Of a stretch of DNA of 64,000 nucleotides, positions 10,776 through 19,885 are shown in pieces (the first letter of the stretch is position 1; every line of letters starts with the position of its first letter). The DNA is from Pseudomonadota bacterium (GTDB lineage: Bacteria; Pseudomonadota; Gammaproteobacteria; Xanthomonadales; Ahniellaceae), in the NCBI GenBank assembly GCA_022843465.1, contig JALHNO010000012.1:119353-183352 (forward strand), given 5' to 3'. Under the pieces are notes generated by a model. The model searched no databases and had not been told where the DNA came from. It saw nothing but the letters and a program-made list of their open reading frames with translations. Position numbers and translations under genes: made by a program.

Positions 10776-13700
10776 ATGGCAGACATCGGCAAGGACGCAT
10801 CCGACGACTTCATCGCCAAATGGCAGGGCGTGGCTGCATCCGAGCTTTCAACCGCGCAGACGTTTGCCGCCGACCTGTGCCGCTTGCTCGGCGTAGAAAC
10901 GCCGCACCCCGACCCCGAACAGCAATACATGTTCGAGCGCCCGATTACCTTCAGCCATGGCGACGGCACGACGACGGCCGGCCGCATTGACCTGTACAAG
11001 CGCGGCGCCTTTGTGCTCGAAGCCAAGAAGCTGAAAGCGGCGACGCACACCAAGGGATTCGACGATGCCATGCTGCGCGCGCGCAGTCAGGCCGAAGGCT
11101 ACGCGCGCGCCTTGCCAGCGAGCGAAGGCCGGCCACCGTTCCTGATCGTTGTGGACGTCGGCAACCGTATCGAGCTGTATGCCGAATTCAGCCGTTCGGG
11201 CGCCACCTACACGCCCTTTCCCGATCCGCGCAGCCACCGCATCGCCCTGGCCGATCTGCGCAGCGCTGACGTTCTGGAGCGGCTACGCCGTATCTGGACC
11301 GATCCGCTATCGCTCGATCCTTCGCGCGAGTCGGCGCGCGTTACCCGTGAAATCGCGGTGCGCCTGGCTACCCTGGCGCGCAGCCTGGAAGGCGCCGGCC
11401 ACGCCGCCGAGCCCGTGGCGCAATTCCTGATGCGTTGCCTGTTCACCATGTTTGCCGAGGACGTGCGGCTATTGCCTTCCGACAGCTTCCGCGACTTGCT
11501 CGCCAAGTATGCCGACCGGCCAGACGTCGCCATGCGCATGCTGGCGCAGTTGTGGCGCGACATGGACGAAGGCGGTTTCTCCGCCACGATCGCCGCCGAT
11601 GTGCTGCGATTCAATGGCAAGCTGTTCAAGCAACCGGACGTGCTGCCACTCGATCGCGCACAGCTGGCGCTGTTGCTGGAAGCCGCGAAAGCAGATTGGA
11701 AGCATGTCGAGCCGGCCATCTTCGGCACCTTGCTAGAACGCGCGCTTGACCCAAGCGAGCGCCACAAGCTCGGGGCGCACTACACGCCGCGCGCCTACGT
11801 GGAACGCCTGGTGTTGCCCACCGTCATGGAGCCACTACGCAGCGAATGGAGCGACGCGCAGGCCGCGGCGCTGACCTTGGCCAGCGAAGGCAAGCACGAC
11901 GACGCCGTCGCCGCACTGCGCCGCTTCCATCATCGCCTGTGCACCGTGCGCGTGCTCGATCCAGCTTGCGGCTCGGGCAATTTCCTGTACGTCACGCTGG
12001 AACACCTCAAGCGCCTGGAAGGCGAAGTGCTGAACGCACTGGACGAACTCGGCTACCGGCAAAGTGGCCTGGCACTCGGGGGCGAACGCGCCGACACCAT
12101 GGGTGGCGAAACCGTCGACCCGCACAACTTGCTCGGCATCGAAATCAACCCGCGCGCCGCTGCCATTGCCGAAGTCGTGCTCTGGATCGGCTATCTGCAG
12201 TGGCACTACCGCACGCGCGGCGATGTGAACCCGCCGATTCCGGTCATTCGCGACTTCCGCAACATCGAGAACCGCGATGCAGTATTGGCCTATGACCGCG
12301 TTGAAACTGTGACGGACGAGCGCGGTGTGCCGGTCACGCGCTGGGATGGTAAGACAATCAAGACGTCACCTATCACGGGCGAGGGCATTCCGGACGACGC
12401 TGTACGCGTCGCGGTTGAGCGCTATGTCAATCCACGCTGTGCCGAATGGCCGACGGCGGACTTCGTGGTAGGGAATCCACCTTTCATCGGAAACAAGCGA
12501 ATGCGCGTTGCGCTGGGGGACGGCTACGTTGAGGCATTGCGAGGCGCGTGGCCTGACGTTCCAGATGCCTCAGATTTGGTGATGTATTGGTGGCAGCATG
12601 CGGCAGCATCAGTGCAGGAAAGGAATTTGAATCGTTTCGGCTTAATCACGACCAACTCGATCCGACAGACCTTCAACCGACAGATAGTGAATTCTTTCCT
12701 CAGCAGCAAAAAGCTGCCGGTGTCTTTAATCTATGTAATTCCCGACCATCCATGGGTAGATGTTTCTGACGGTGCAGCGGTTCGCATTTCAATGACTGTG
12801 GCCGGCCATTCACCAAGGCACCGCGGGGGACTTTTTGCAACAGTCGTCGACGAATCGCCGTCAATCGATGGCGAGACTTTGGTAGTGCTACAAGAACGCG
12901 AGGGAATCATTCATTCTGACCTGCGCGTTGGCGCAAATGTTAGCGGTTCCGCCCGCCTTGCATCCAACATGGGGATTTCGTTCATGGGAATGATTCCCTT
13001 GGGTGCTGGCTTCTGGATATCGAGAGCCGAAGCGCTCAATTTAGGAATGAACCGAGTCCAAGGACTGGAGCGACACATCAGACGCTACATCAACGGAAGG
13101 GATCTGACTCAGCGAGAGCGCAACGTCCTGTGCATAGATTTTTTTGGTCTTTCAGAGACCGAAGTTCGCGATCGGTTTCCTGCCGCATACCAATGGATTC
13201 TAGAGCGAGTAAAGCCGCAGCGCGATCAAGACAAGCGAGAATCGCGACGCAAGAATTGGTGGCTATTTGCGGAGTCTGTTCCCAAGTTCCGAAAGGCCGT
13301 CGCAGGTCTCCCGAGGTATATCGGAACCGCGGAAACAGCCAAGCATCGCATGTTTTCGTTTATCGACGCCGATATACTGCCGGACCAAAAGGTTCGCGTC
13401 ATTGTTCACGACGATGCCTATGTGCTCGGAGTCCTGTCGTCATGCGTACATTTGTTGTGGGCTGACGCGGCAGGAAGCACTCTTGAAGATCGACCTGTGT
13501 ACAACAACACACGGTGCTTTGAGCCGTTCCCGTTTCCCTGTCCTGGAGCCGATCGGACTTCCTCGCTTCGCGCCAAATCTGAGCAACTAGATTCTCTACG
13601 AAAGTCCCAGCAATCTGACCACACAGCCCTCACTCTAACCGGCATGTACAACGTGCTGGAAAAGCTGCGCAGCGGCGAGCCGCTGACCGACAAGGAACGC

Positions 13701-14273
13701 ATCATTCACGAACACGGCTTGGTGTCGGTGCTGCGCCAATTGCACGACGAAATCGACGCCGCCGTGCTCGATGCCTACGGCTGGTCCGATCTATTGCCCT
13801 TGCTGCGCGTCGCGCATGGCAACGATGCCCCGAGCGAAGACCAGACCCGCGACGATGCCAAGCGCGCGTTTGATGAGGCGATTCTGGAACGGCTGGTTGC
13901 GCTGAACGCCGAACGCGCCGCCGAGGAAGCACGCGGCCTGGTGCGCTGGCTGCGTCCCGAATTCCAGAACCCCAGCGCGCACGCCGCACCCACGCAAACC
14001 GATATGGTCGGCGACGAAGCCACGCCAGACGACGAAGCCGGCACCGAAGCCACCACCGCACCGAAGCCCATGCCCTGGCCCAAGGATGCACTGGAACAAG
14101 TGCGCGCGGTCGCGGATGTGGTGTCTGCGAGCTTGGTGCCCCTATCCGTCGACGACGTCGCCGCCCGCTTCACCGCCCGCGGCACCTGGAAAAAGCGCCT
14201 GCCCCAACTTCTGGACACCCTGGTCAGTCTTGGCCGTGCCCGCGAGAGCAACGGACGATACCTAGCCAACTAG
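10776..14273 (+). CDS. Type IIG (MmeI-like) restriction-modification enzyme
   Basis: A single-chain endonuclease-methyltransferase of 1165 residues. The N-terminal region has a PD-(D/E)xK-like pattern (RIDLYKRGAFVLEAKK: Asp72, Glu82, Lys84). A helical spacer follows. The gamma-type N6-adenine methyltransferase has motif I DPACGSGNF at 395-403, GIEINPRAAAIAEVVLW, and motif IV NPPF at 567-570. Target recognition is expected around residues 600-950. The C terminus is a winged-helix-like segment (VDDVAARFTARGTWKKRLPQLLDTL). ATG 10776 starts in MADIGKDASDDFIAKWQ, a typical family N terminus; the ribosome site is weak. A DISARM-type methylase is the main alternative, but no DISARM helicase genes are present. 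The KAP ATPase gene follows 59 bp later. Confidence 0.85.
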   Translation: MADIGKDASDDFIAKWQGVAASELSTAQTFAADLCRLLGVETPHPDPEQQYMFERPITFSHGDGTTTAGRIDLYKRGAFVLEAKKLKAATHTKGFDDAMLRARSQAEGYARALPASEGRPPFLIVVDVGNRIELYAEFSRSGATYTPFPDPRSHRIALADLRSADVLERLRRIWTDPLSLDPSRESARVTREIAVRLATLARSLEGAGHAAEPVAQFLMRCLFTMFAEDVRLLPSDSFRDLLAKYADRPDVAMRMLAQLWRDMDEGGFSATIAADVLRFNGKLFKQPDVLPLDRAQLALLLEAAKADWKHVEPAIFGTLLERALDPSERHKLGAHYTPRAYVERLVLPTVMEPLRSEWSDAQAAALTLASEGKHDDAVAALRRFHHRLCTVRVLDPACGSGNFLYVTLEHLKRLEGEVLNALDELGYRQSGLALGGERADTMGGETVDPHNLLGIEINPRAAAIAEVVLWIGYLQWHYRTRGDVNPPIPVIRDFRNIENRDAVLAYDRVETVTDERGVPVTRWDGKTIKTSPITGEGIPDDAVRVAVERYVNPRCAEWPTADFVVGNPPFIGNKRMRVALGDGYVEALRGAWPDVPDASDLVMYWWQHAAASVQERNLNRFGLITTNSIRQTFNRQIVNSFLSSKKLPVSLIYVIPDHPWVDVSDGAAVRISMTVAGHSPRHRGGLFATVVDESPSIDGETLVVLQEREGIIHSDLRVGANVSGSARLASNMGISFMGMIPLGAGFWISRAEALNLGMNRVQGLERHIRRYINGRDLTQRERNVLCIDFFGLSETEVRDRFPAAYQWILERVKPQRDQDKRESRRKNWWLFAESVPKFRKAVAGLPRYIGTAETAKHRMFSFIDADILPDQKVRVIVHDDAYVLGVLSSCVHLLWADAAGSTLEDRPVYNNTRCFEPFPFPCPGADRTSSLRAKSEQLDSLRKSQQSDHTALTLTGMYNVLEKLRSGEPLTDKERIIHEHGLVSVLRQLHDEIDAAVLDAYGWSDLLPLLRVAHGNDAPSEDQTRDDAKRAFDEAILERLVALNAERAAEEARGLVRWLRPEFQNPSAHAAPTQTDMVGDEATPDDEAGTEATTAPKPMPWPKDALEQVRAVADVVSASLVPLSVDDVAARFTARGTWKKRLPQLLDTLVSLGRARESNGRYLAN

Positions 14274-14332
14274 CGTTTTAGAATGTTGGACCCACTGGGC
14301 CCGAGTCGAACTGTTTAACAGGAGAGTTCCAA

Positions 14333-16618
14333 TTGAATTGGAGATTCTGGAGAAAACCTACAACCCCAACGGAGCTTGCAAGCGTGAAGTCGATCCCTGT
14401 TATCAATATCGTCGGCCACGATGCGCCAGTGACGCACAGGGATGACGATTTACTCGATCGATGGCTAGTCGGCAAGGCTATCTGGCGAACGATTGAAACC
14501 ACGCCACCGACTTGGTCAACGAGGATCGGTTTGTACGGGAAATGGGGTACCGGAAAGACCAGCGTCCTTAACTTTCTGCAAAAGATTTGTGAGTCACAAA
14601 ACGCGATTGTTGTTCCGGTTTCAGCGTGGTCGGCGGTCGGCGAAGCTGGAGTACTAGAACTCTTCTATCGCGCACTAAAACAACGAATGAGAGAAGAAAA
14701 AATAGGGCGGCCTATCCTTCAGCGTTTGAAGTCAGCACTTGCCTGGATCGTATGGCCGATCGTCAAATTGCTTGACCTAGTCAGGAAAGTCGCGGCAGGT
14801 TCAAGCACCGGCGAGGGCCAAGCTATCGTCGGGGGATCGATTGTCGCGAACGCGGCGCTGCGCAAACTGGCCGACTGGACGAAGATATCAAGGAGAGATT
14901 TGGTGTCACTGTTGAAGCCAGTGGCGGGGCGACGCGTGATTGTCTTTATCGACGACATTGATCGTGCCGACCCGAAGATTGTACCTAAAACGCTCTTGGG
15001 GCTTCGTGAGTTGCTGGATTGGCCTGGCTTCGCTTTCGTGCTCGCGTTTGATCACCACGTAGTCGCCACCGCTCTCACTGACTATTCCAAGGCTTACGGC
15101 GATCTGGCCGAGCACTTTTTAGAAAAAATCGTAGATGTGCGACACGATCTACCAGAACCCACGCAGTCGCAGTCGACGAGACTAGCACTCGAGGCCATGG
15201 AAACATGCTGCCCCTTCATACCGCAAGAACCTCGATTGCAGAGCGCGAAATGGTTCCCACGCAATCCCCGGCGGGCAAAGCTGATAGCACGATCTCTCGG
15301 GTTGTTTCGTGACGCCGCGAGGCGTCACAACGATTCGGACCTAAACTGGTATGCCATTATTTTGCAGTTGATCTTGCGGGTTTGCGCACCGAAAACTTCA
15401 CAGTTCATCGAGGAGGCGCTGACATCTTCCGACACCGAGTTCAAACTACTACTTTTGAATGAGCAGTTGTCAGAACGTATTGCTCAAGCAGTGGCAGCGC
15501 AAGTGGACATTGTGGGAGGCACTAATAGACAGGAATTGAGTGATCTTGTTCACGCATTAATTAGCGCCCGGGGACTCGATAAGCCTCATAAGATCGTTTA
15601 CGAGATGGGCCTCAGCGTGTACGAGCCTTGTTTTACTGAACTGGAGGCAAACGAGATTTGTGCTTCACAGTGGCCAGGTTTGGACGACACGTCCGTGAAG
15701 GGCCACTTGACGCTTGGTGCTGCGAGAGGAAACACTCACGAAGGTGAGGCCGCGGTTGATCTGGTGAAAATGGCTATTTTTATCTATGAAAATCGTGTTA
15801 ACGCCGCGCCAGATACTAGATTTATTCCAGAGCTAAACTCGGTGTTAGGTGAATCAGGGCGCGTACTTGGGGCGTTGGAATACCTTTGGAATTCTTGTGA
15901 TGTACCAGATATGCGCAGAGCGACCACCCTGCATGAGACGACTTGGTATTTGTTCTCTATTTTTTTGGGTTGGATTAACTTCCAGCGCAATTCAGCAGAT
16001 CTTGAGCTGCGCGTCCGCGAAGTTGAGCTCTTGAAAAGAGCCGCTTTGCTATGCGGAGAGCCGGCCCGCCTCTATTTCGAACTGGAAAGAGTTTTCAGGG
16101 AGAGGAACTTGGGCCCAGGAAGAGAGGCCAAGGAGAAGCTGCGTGTCGAGTTGCGGAGCGTTCTCGCCGGTGCAGCCGTGAGTGCGACAATAGGATTGTT
16201 CACCACGCGTGAAGGCGTGCGCAATGCCAGCCGGGAGGCTACCGGCGAGTTGAAGAGGATGCTGCGGGACGTGGAATCTCCCCTATACACGGACCCGATC
16301 GCACACTCTCGACTCTGCGCGGTGCTTCGGGGTGAAGAAGCAGATGACGATGAAGCGATGATTGTGTTGATCGCATCAAACGCCCTCGACTACCTTGAAC
16401 TTTTGGCGGATCGACTATCCCAGACGAGCCTTGATTTAAGGCCGAAGCAATTTTTTGAGGCGAATCCTACGGTCATTAGCTCGGCTTGGGGTGCAGTGAC
16501 CCGAGTGGAATTGCAGTTCAGAATGCTTAGCGGGGTGAGGGATCTGCGAAGCCGCCTGGTTGACTCGGGCATCTTCGAGCAACTACTTCCACAACCGGAG
16601 TGGCTCTTGCGCGAATAA
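14333..16618 (+). CDS. KAP family P-loop ATPase
   Basis: A 761-residue ATPase of the KAP group. Walker A GLYGKWGTGKTS lies at 67-77 and Walker B VIVFIDDIDRAD near 202-213. Between them is a hydrophobic stretch (about 135-150, ALAWIVWPIVKLLDLV) typical of the KAP membrane insertion. The C-terminal 400 residues are helical and unassigned. The start is TTG 14333, with AGGAGAG about 9 bases upstream. KAP ATPases recur in phage defence and mobile elements (QatA-type), which fits its place right after a restriction enzyme. Base composition is visibly more AT-rich than the chromosome around it, a sign of transfer. Confidence 0.85.
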   Translation: MNWRFWRKPTTPTELASVKSIPVINIVGHDAPVTHRDDDLLDRWLVGKAIWRTIETTPPTWSTRIGLYGKWGTGKTSVLNFLQKICESQNAIVVPVSAWSAVGEAGVLELFYRALKQRMREEKIGRPILQRLKSALAWIVWPIVKLLDLVRKVAAGSSTGEGQAIVGGSIVANAALRKLADWTKISRRDLVSLLKPVAGRRVIVFIDDIDRADPKIVPKTLLGLRELLDWPGFAFVLAFDHHVVATALTDYSKAYGDLAEHFLEKIVDVRHDLPEPTQSQSTRLALEAMETCCPFIPQEPRLQSAKWFPRNPRRAKLIARSLGLFRDAARRHNDSDLNWYAIILQLILRVCAPKTSQFIEEALTSSDTEFKLLLLNEQLSERIAQAVAAQVDIVGGTNRQELSDLVHALISARGLDKPHKIVYEMGLSVYEPCFTELEANEICASQWPGLDDTSVKGHLTLGAARGNTHEGEAAVDLVKMAIFIYENRVNAAPDTRFIPELNSVLGESGRVLGALEYLWNSCDVPDMRRATTLHETTWYLFSIFLGWINFQRNSADLELRVREVELLKRAALLCGEPARLYFELERVFRERNLGPGREAKEKLRVELRSVLAGAAVSATIGLFTTREGVRNASREATGELKRMLRDVESPLYTDPIAHSRLCAVLRGEEADDDEAMIVLIASNALDYLELLADRLSQTSLDLRPKQFFEANPTVISSAWGAVTRVELQFRMLSGVRDLRSRLVDSGIFEQLLPQPEWLLRE

Positions 16619-17274
16619 ACCTCTTTCACCGTCGCAGTACGGGGGCATATCTGGGGGCATTGAGTTGCGCCCTATTGTTGAAAGCTATGATTTGACTTTC
16701 GTTTGCGGCACCAATTGGATAGACATCCGCTCCACCAATAGTCAGACAGGAACCGGCCCTCAAAGCGAGTTTTTTGCTGCCCGGAATCGCGTGTCGTTGC
16801 GGGATTTCGCGCAGTTCTGCCGGTGCCGCGCGTGCCAGGAACAAGGCCAGAATGTGGCCTGGTTCGCCTCCCTTTTCCTCTCTCTTCTCCACTCACCCTC
16901 ACCAACCGGCCGCGGTTGGCACCGGCAGAACCGTTGTCGTGGCGCGAGGTTACGCGGGTGTCGCGGAGAGCGGTCGGAATCGAAGATTGGAGCAGCAATC
17001 GGGTTGTGAGAATCGAGGGTCGGCAGTCACCAGACGGCGCATGGCCTGCGGTACAAGCCTCCCTTCCGGTTGGGATTGGACTCCAAACCGGCGCGCTACT
17101 CAAAATCGGGGGGACGTCGTGCAGCGTTTCGACGAAAAACAGGCACAATGCTGTTCCCGGCTCCGGAAGCGACGGCTCTGGCCTTAGGAATCCGAGACGT
17201 CTGGGCTGGCTTGTGTCGGGCTGCTTGTGGCAGGCCTGGCGAGCATCGCGCTTGGAGAATTGACGACTTATTAG
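16619..17274. other. Gene-free stretch with attachment-type repeats
   Basis: No convincing gene. GGGGGCAT occurs twice, 12 bases apart (16641-16648 and 16653-16660), resembling arm-type repeats seen near island integrases; that comparison is from memory. The tRNA-Ala 3' end copy lies at 16724-16739. A segment at about 16962-17070 is a diverged copy of 24408-24512. GGCCGCGG with CAACCG/CGGTTG arms forms a palindrome near 16906-16918. Confidence 0.55.
16724..16739 (+). repeat. attR-like copy of the tRNA-Ala 3' end
   Basis: CATCCGCTCCACCAAT is identical to tRNA-Ala positions 10613-10628 and in the same orientation. With that copy it encloses a 6.1-kb segment holding only the type IIG enzyme and the KAP ATPase. 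Confidence 0.7.
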
Positions 17275-17346
17275 CCGCATGATATGCGGAGAATGACTTG
17301 CCGCCGCAGCGAATACCGGCTCTAATCTCCGCATGAACAGCGGAGA
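17260..17346 (+). promoter_or_regulatory. Promoter and operator-like palindromes before the Fic gene
   Basis: CCGCAT-GAT-ATGCGG at 17275-17289 is a perfect palindrome. A second inverted repeat, TCTCCGC-ATGAACA-GCGGAGA at 17326-17346, spans the start codon. Both share the half-site CTCCGCAT/ATGCGGAG. TTGACG at 17260-17265 is a good -35 box whose -10 would fall inside the first palindrome. This layout suggests repression, perhaps by the Fic protein's own C-terminal winged helix (inference). Confidence 0.6.
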
Positions 17347-18451
17347 ACGACACTACATCTGGGAGGCCAGCGAATGGCCAAACTGGCGCTACGATCTGGC
17401 GGCATTGGCGGATTCCTTGGCCGAGGCCAGCCTGTCCCAGGGCCTGCTGCTCGGTCGGCTGGCCGACGTGGGCGTGGCGCTGCGCGATCAGGCCAGTCTG
17501 CTTGCTTTGACCGAGGACGTTGTCAAAACCAGCGAGATCGAAGGCGAAGTGCTGAACGTGGCGTCGGTGCGCTCGTCGATCGCCAGGCGCCTCGGTGTAG
17601 ACATCGGGGCGCTCGCGCCGGTGGATCGTCATGTTGAGGGTGTTGTCGATATGGTGCTCGACGCCACCTCCCGCGCAACATCTCCACTGACCGTCGAACG
17701 TCTCCAGGGTTGGCATGCAGCCTTGTTCCCGACCGGGTATTCGGGGCTGAGCAGGATCGCTGTCGGCCAATGGCGCAGCGACGCGGACGGGCCGATGCAA
17801 GTCGTTTCCGGTCCAGTGGGTCGGCGCAAGGTGCATTTTGAGGCGCCGCCTGCCGACTCGCTGCGCAACGAGATGCGCCAGTTCCTAGCCTGGGCCAACG
17901 ACGACTCCGGCGAACACGCGCTCCTCAAGGCGGGTCTCGCACACCTGTGGTTCGTCACGCTGCATCCCTTTGATGATGCCAACGGTCGCATCGCGCGCGC
18001 CATCGGCGATCTGTTCCTGGCGCGTGCCGACGGCAGTACCCAGCGGTTTTACAGTCTGTCGGCGCAGATCCAGCGCGAGCGAAAGGACTATTACGACGTG
18101 CTGGAGCGCACGCAGAAGGGCACGCTTGATGCAACCGGCTGGCTGCTGTGGTTCCTCAGCACGCTGGGACGCGCCATCGGCAGCGCGCAGGCCACGCTGG
18201 ATGCAGTGCTGGTCAAGGCCCGTTTCTGGCAACACTGGGCGGGCATGTCGCTGAACGAGCGCCAGCTGAAAGTGCTCAATCGCGTGCTCGATGGGCTCGA
18301 AGGCAAGCTCACCAGCAGCAAGTGGGCGGCGCTCGCCAAGTGCTCGCCCGATACAGCACTGCGCGACATCACCCAATTGCTAGACCTGGGTGTGTTGACC
18401 AAGGCGCCGGGCGGCGGGCGAAGCACGGCTTACAAACTGGCTGATCGCTGA
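17333..18451 (+). CDS. Fic family protein with N-terminal DUF4172-like domain and C-terminal winged helix
   Basis: A 372-residue protein expected to transfer AMP or a related group to a target side chain. The Fic core motif HPFDDANGR has its catalytic His at 211. An inhibitory alpha-helix motif of the form (S/T)xxxE(G/N), TSEIEG, lies at 66-71, so this is the self-inhibited class II type. The N terminus (YIWEASEWPNWRYD) resembles DUF4172. The last 80 residues (LNERQLKVLNRVL... TALRDITQLLDLGVL) look like a DNA-binding winged helix. ATG 17333 lies inside an inverted repeat. Likely a chromosomal or island stress/toxin-type gene. Confidence 0.9.
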   Translation: MNSGERHYIWEASEWPNWRYDLAALADSLAEASLSQGLLLGRLADVGVALRDQASLLALTEDVVKTSEIEGEVLNVASVRSSIARRLGVDIGALAPVDRHVEGVVDMVLDATSRATSPLTVERLQGWHAALFPTGYSGLSRIAVGQWRSDADGPMQVVSGPVGRRKVHFEAPPADSLRNEMRQFLAWANDDSGEHALLKAGLAHLWFVTLHPFDDANGRIARAIGDLFLARADGSTQRFYSLSAQIQRERKDYYDVLERTQKGTLDATGWLLWFLSTLGRAIGSAQATLDAVLVKARFWQHWAGMSLNERQLKVLNRVLDGLEGKLTSSKWAALAKCSPDTALRDITQLLDLGVLTKAPGGGRSTAYKLADR

Positions 18452-18995
18452 CGCGAAGCATCAACGGCCTCATCGATACGGCGGCATGGGCGCAAATGAG
18501 GCACCTCCCAGCGAAACAGTTCCTCGATGCTGAAACGGATCGCCTTTGCATCCCCAGAACGTAGACCGGGATGTCCAAGCGCCGCCGGCACGCGTCCTGG
18601 ACGAGCCAGTGGCCTGCAATTCCGCTGATCTCCGTGGCCTCCTTGACGCTGAAAAGGACCATGTCGCGGCGACCAGGGCGGCGTTCGGTCTTTTGCTGGA
18701 TGGCGTCCTCGCGAGCTGTTGGCGACGACTCGGACAATGCGCCGCCGTCCTTGGAACGCCACGTCACCTGCGCCTTGCGCTCGAATGTTTCGATCTCGAT
18801 CAAGAGGTATCGGATCTGTCGGACGAGGTGCCAGGCGGGTGGCCCGATCCCCTCACTGCGCTATCGCTGCAGCGTCTTGGGCGACAGATTCCACTTCGAC
18901 GTCAGCGTCGGCTCGTCGAGGACCGGATAGATGATGTGCGGGGCCTGAGGGTGAACGACTGCGGGTTTCGGGAACGACTCAACCTTGTGTGTCAT
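18430..18995 (-). pseudogene. Broken two-HTH AlpA/excisionase-like gene
   Basis: Read from ATG 18995: MTHKVESFPKP, then an AlpA-like helix-turn-helix (LTSKWNLSPKTLQR) that runs into an amber codon TAG where the sister protein has Trp (LQRWRSE). The frame continues as RSEGIGPP...QIRYLLIEIETFE, a typical end of this HTH. A second HTH-like part (DMVLFSVKEATEISGIAG) follows. The frame then shifts near 18550 into AIRFSIEELFRWEVPHLR and ends at 18430. Two independent lesions make it a pseudogene. Its start overlaps the end of the upstream HTH gene by 17 bases, so they formed a coupled pair. The 3' end overlaps the convergent Fic gene. Confidence 0.7.
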
Positions 18996-19354
18996 CGCGC
19001 TTCTCCAGGACAGCAGCTTCGGCGGACGCGAGACTGCCGTATTGCGCGATCAGCGCTATTGCCTCGCTCAAGGTGTACCGTTCCGGCTCGGGCTCGGCAG
19101 GTGTAGCAAGATCAGCGACCACCTGGGATTCGACCCTTGGTCGCAGCGGTGGCAGTGGCGCATCCTCGCGCATTCCGCGACGCTGCTGTTGCTCGTAGGC
19201 CACGATGTCGTCAACGGCGTATCGCACCGCCTTGGACACCAACTTGAAGTAGGGAGGCCCTCGCTTTTCCGAGCGCCAACGCTGCAGCGACTTGGGACTG
19301 ACGTTCCAGCGCAAGGCAAGCACGCATTTCGTTGAATGCAGTCTCCGTCGGCAC
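18979..19354 (-). pseudogene. AlpA/excisionase-like HTH regulator, probably frameshifted at its start
   Basis: The clear part (LALRWNVSPKSLQRWRSEKR followed by GPPYFKLVSKAVRYAVDDI) is a helix-turn-helix of the excisionase/AlpA type, and the frame ends at 18979. The likely N terminus, MPTETAFNEMR from GTG 19354, is in another frame, so a one-base shift near 19320 is inferred. GTG 19323 could give a shortened product that starts inside the first helix. Such proteins control prophage and island excision. No intact integrase is found in the window. Confidence 0.5.
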
Positions 19355-19399
19355 CGCGTCTCCTCCCGTCGTCGGTGCCGCGCATTACGGCCACGAGGG

Positions 19400-19534
19400 T
19401 CAGGCGTGAACGACAGCTTGTGCCGTCGTTCCAGAGCCGGCGAAAAAGTCCATGACGACGGCCTCGCGGTCACACGGCGTCATGTATTCAATCACGAGCG
19501 CTAGACCGCGGCCGGCGGCCAGTTCATGTTCAAC
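19400..19534 (-). pseudogene. Remnant of a DNA methyltransferase (type III Mod-like C-terminal part)
   Basis: A 44-codon open stretch reads ALVIEYMTPCDREAVV followed by MDFFAGSGTTAQAV and soon ends at TGA 19400-19402. DFFAGSGTT is the AdoMet-binding motif I of beta-class adenine methyltransferases, where it lies late in the protein. Upstream the frame is stopped. Only the tail of the gene survives, so it is inactive. It partly overlaps, antisense, the YegP-like remnant. Confidence 0.65.
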
Positions 19535-19690
19535 CTAAAGGCCGCGAACCACCAGATCATCGGTACCCGCGAGACCTACAGGACCGAAGCATCCCGCAAA
19601 GGCGGCATCGCGTCGGTCAAGGCCAACGCGCCGGATGCCAAGGCGACGATCAGGCCTGACGACGCGAGGTTCTCTGACCGAGCCGAGTAG
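19505..19690 (+). pseudogene. 5'-truncated YegP-like (DUF1508) remnant
   Basis: The frame between stop codons reads GGQFMFNLKAANHQIIG, then an ETYRTEASRKGGIASVKANA segment, and ends at TAG 19688. This matches one DUF1508 repeat of YegP-type proteins (typically FMFNLKA...IASVK.NA). There is no start codon before it and only one of the usual two repeats, so it is a fragment. At 61 codons it is easily missed. Confidence 0.6.
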
Positions 19691-19885
19691 CCAACGGATT
19701 TCGGCCGACCTCGCTTTGTTCCTATCTACCGTCAATTGTTGAAATTTGACGACCGTGCGGAACATCGCGCGCGGCGCGAGTCCCGCTAAATAGCGGCCGG
19801 CGCTCAGTCTCAATTAGTCCCTCCGAGCCAGGTCAACAGTGCCTCGCGCAGGACGCCGAACAGTATCGGAGATTGAACGCGTGAC

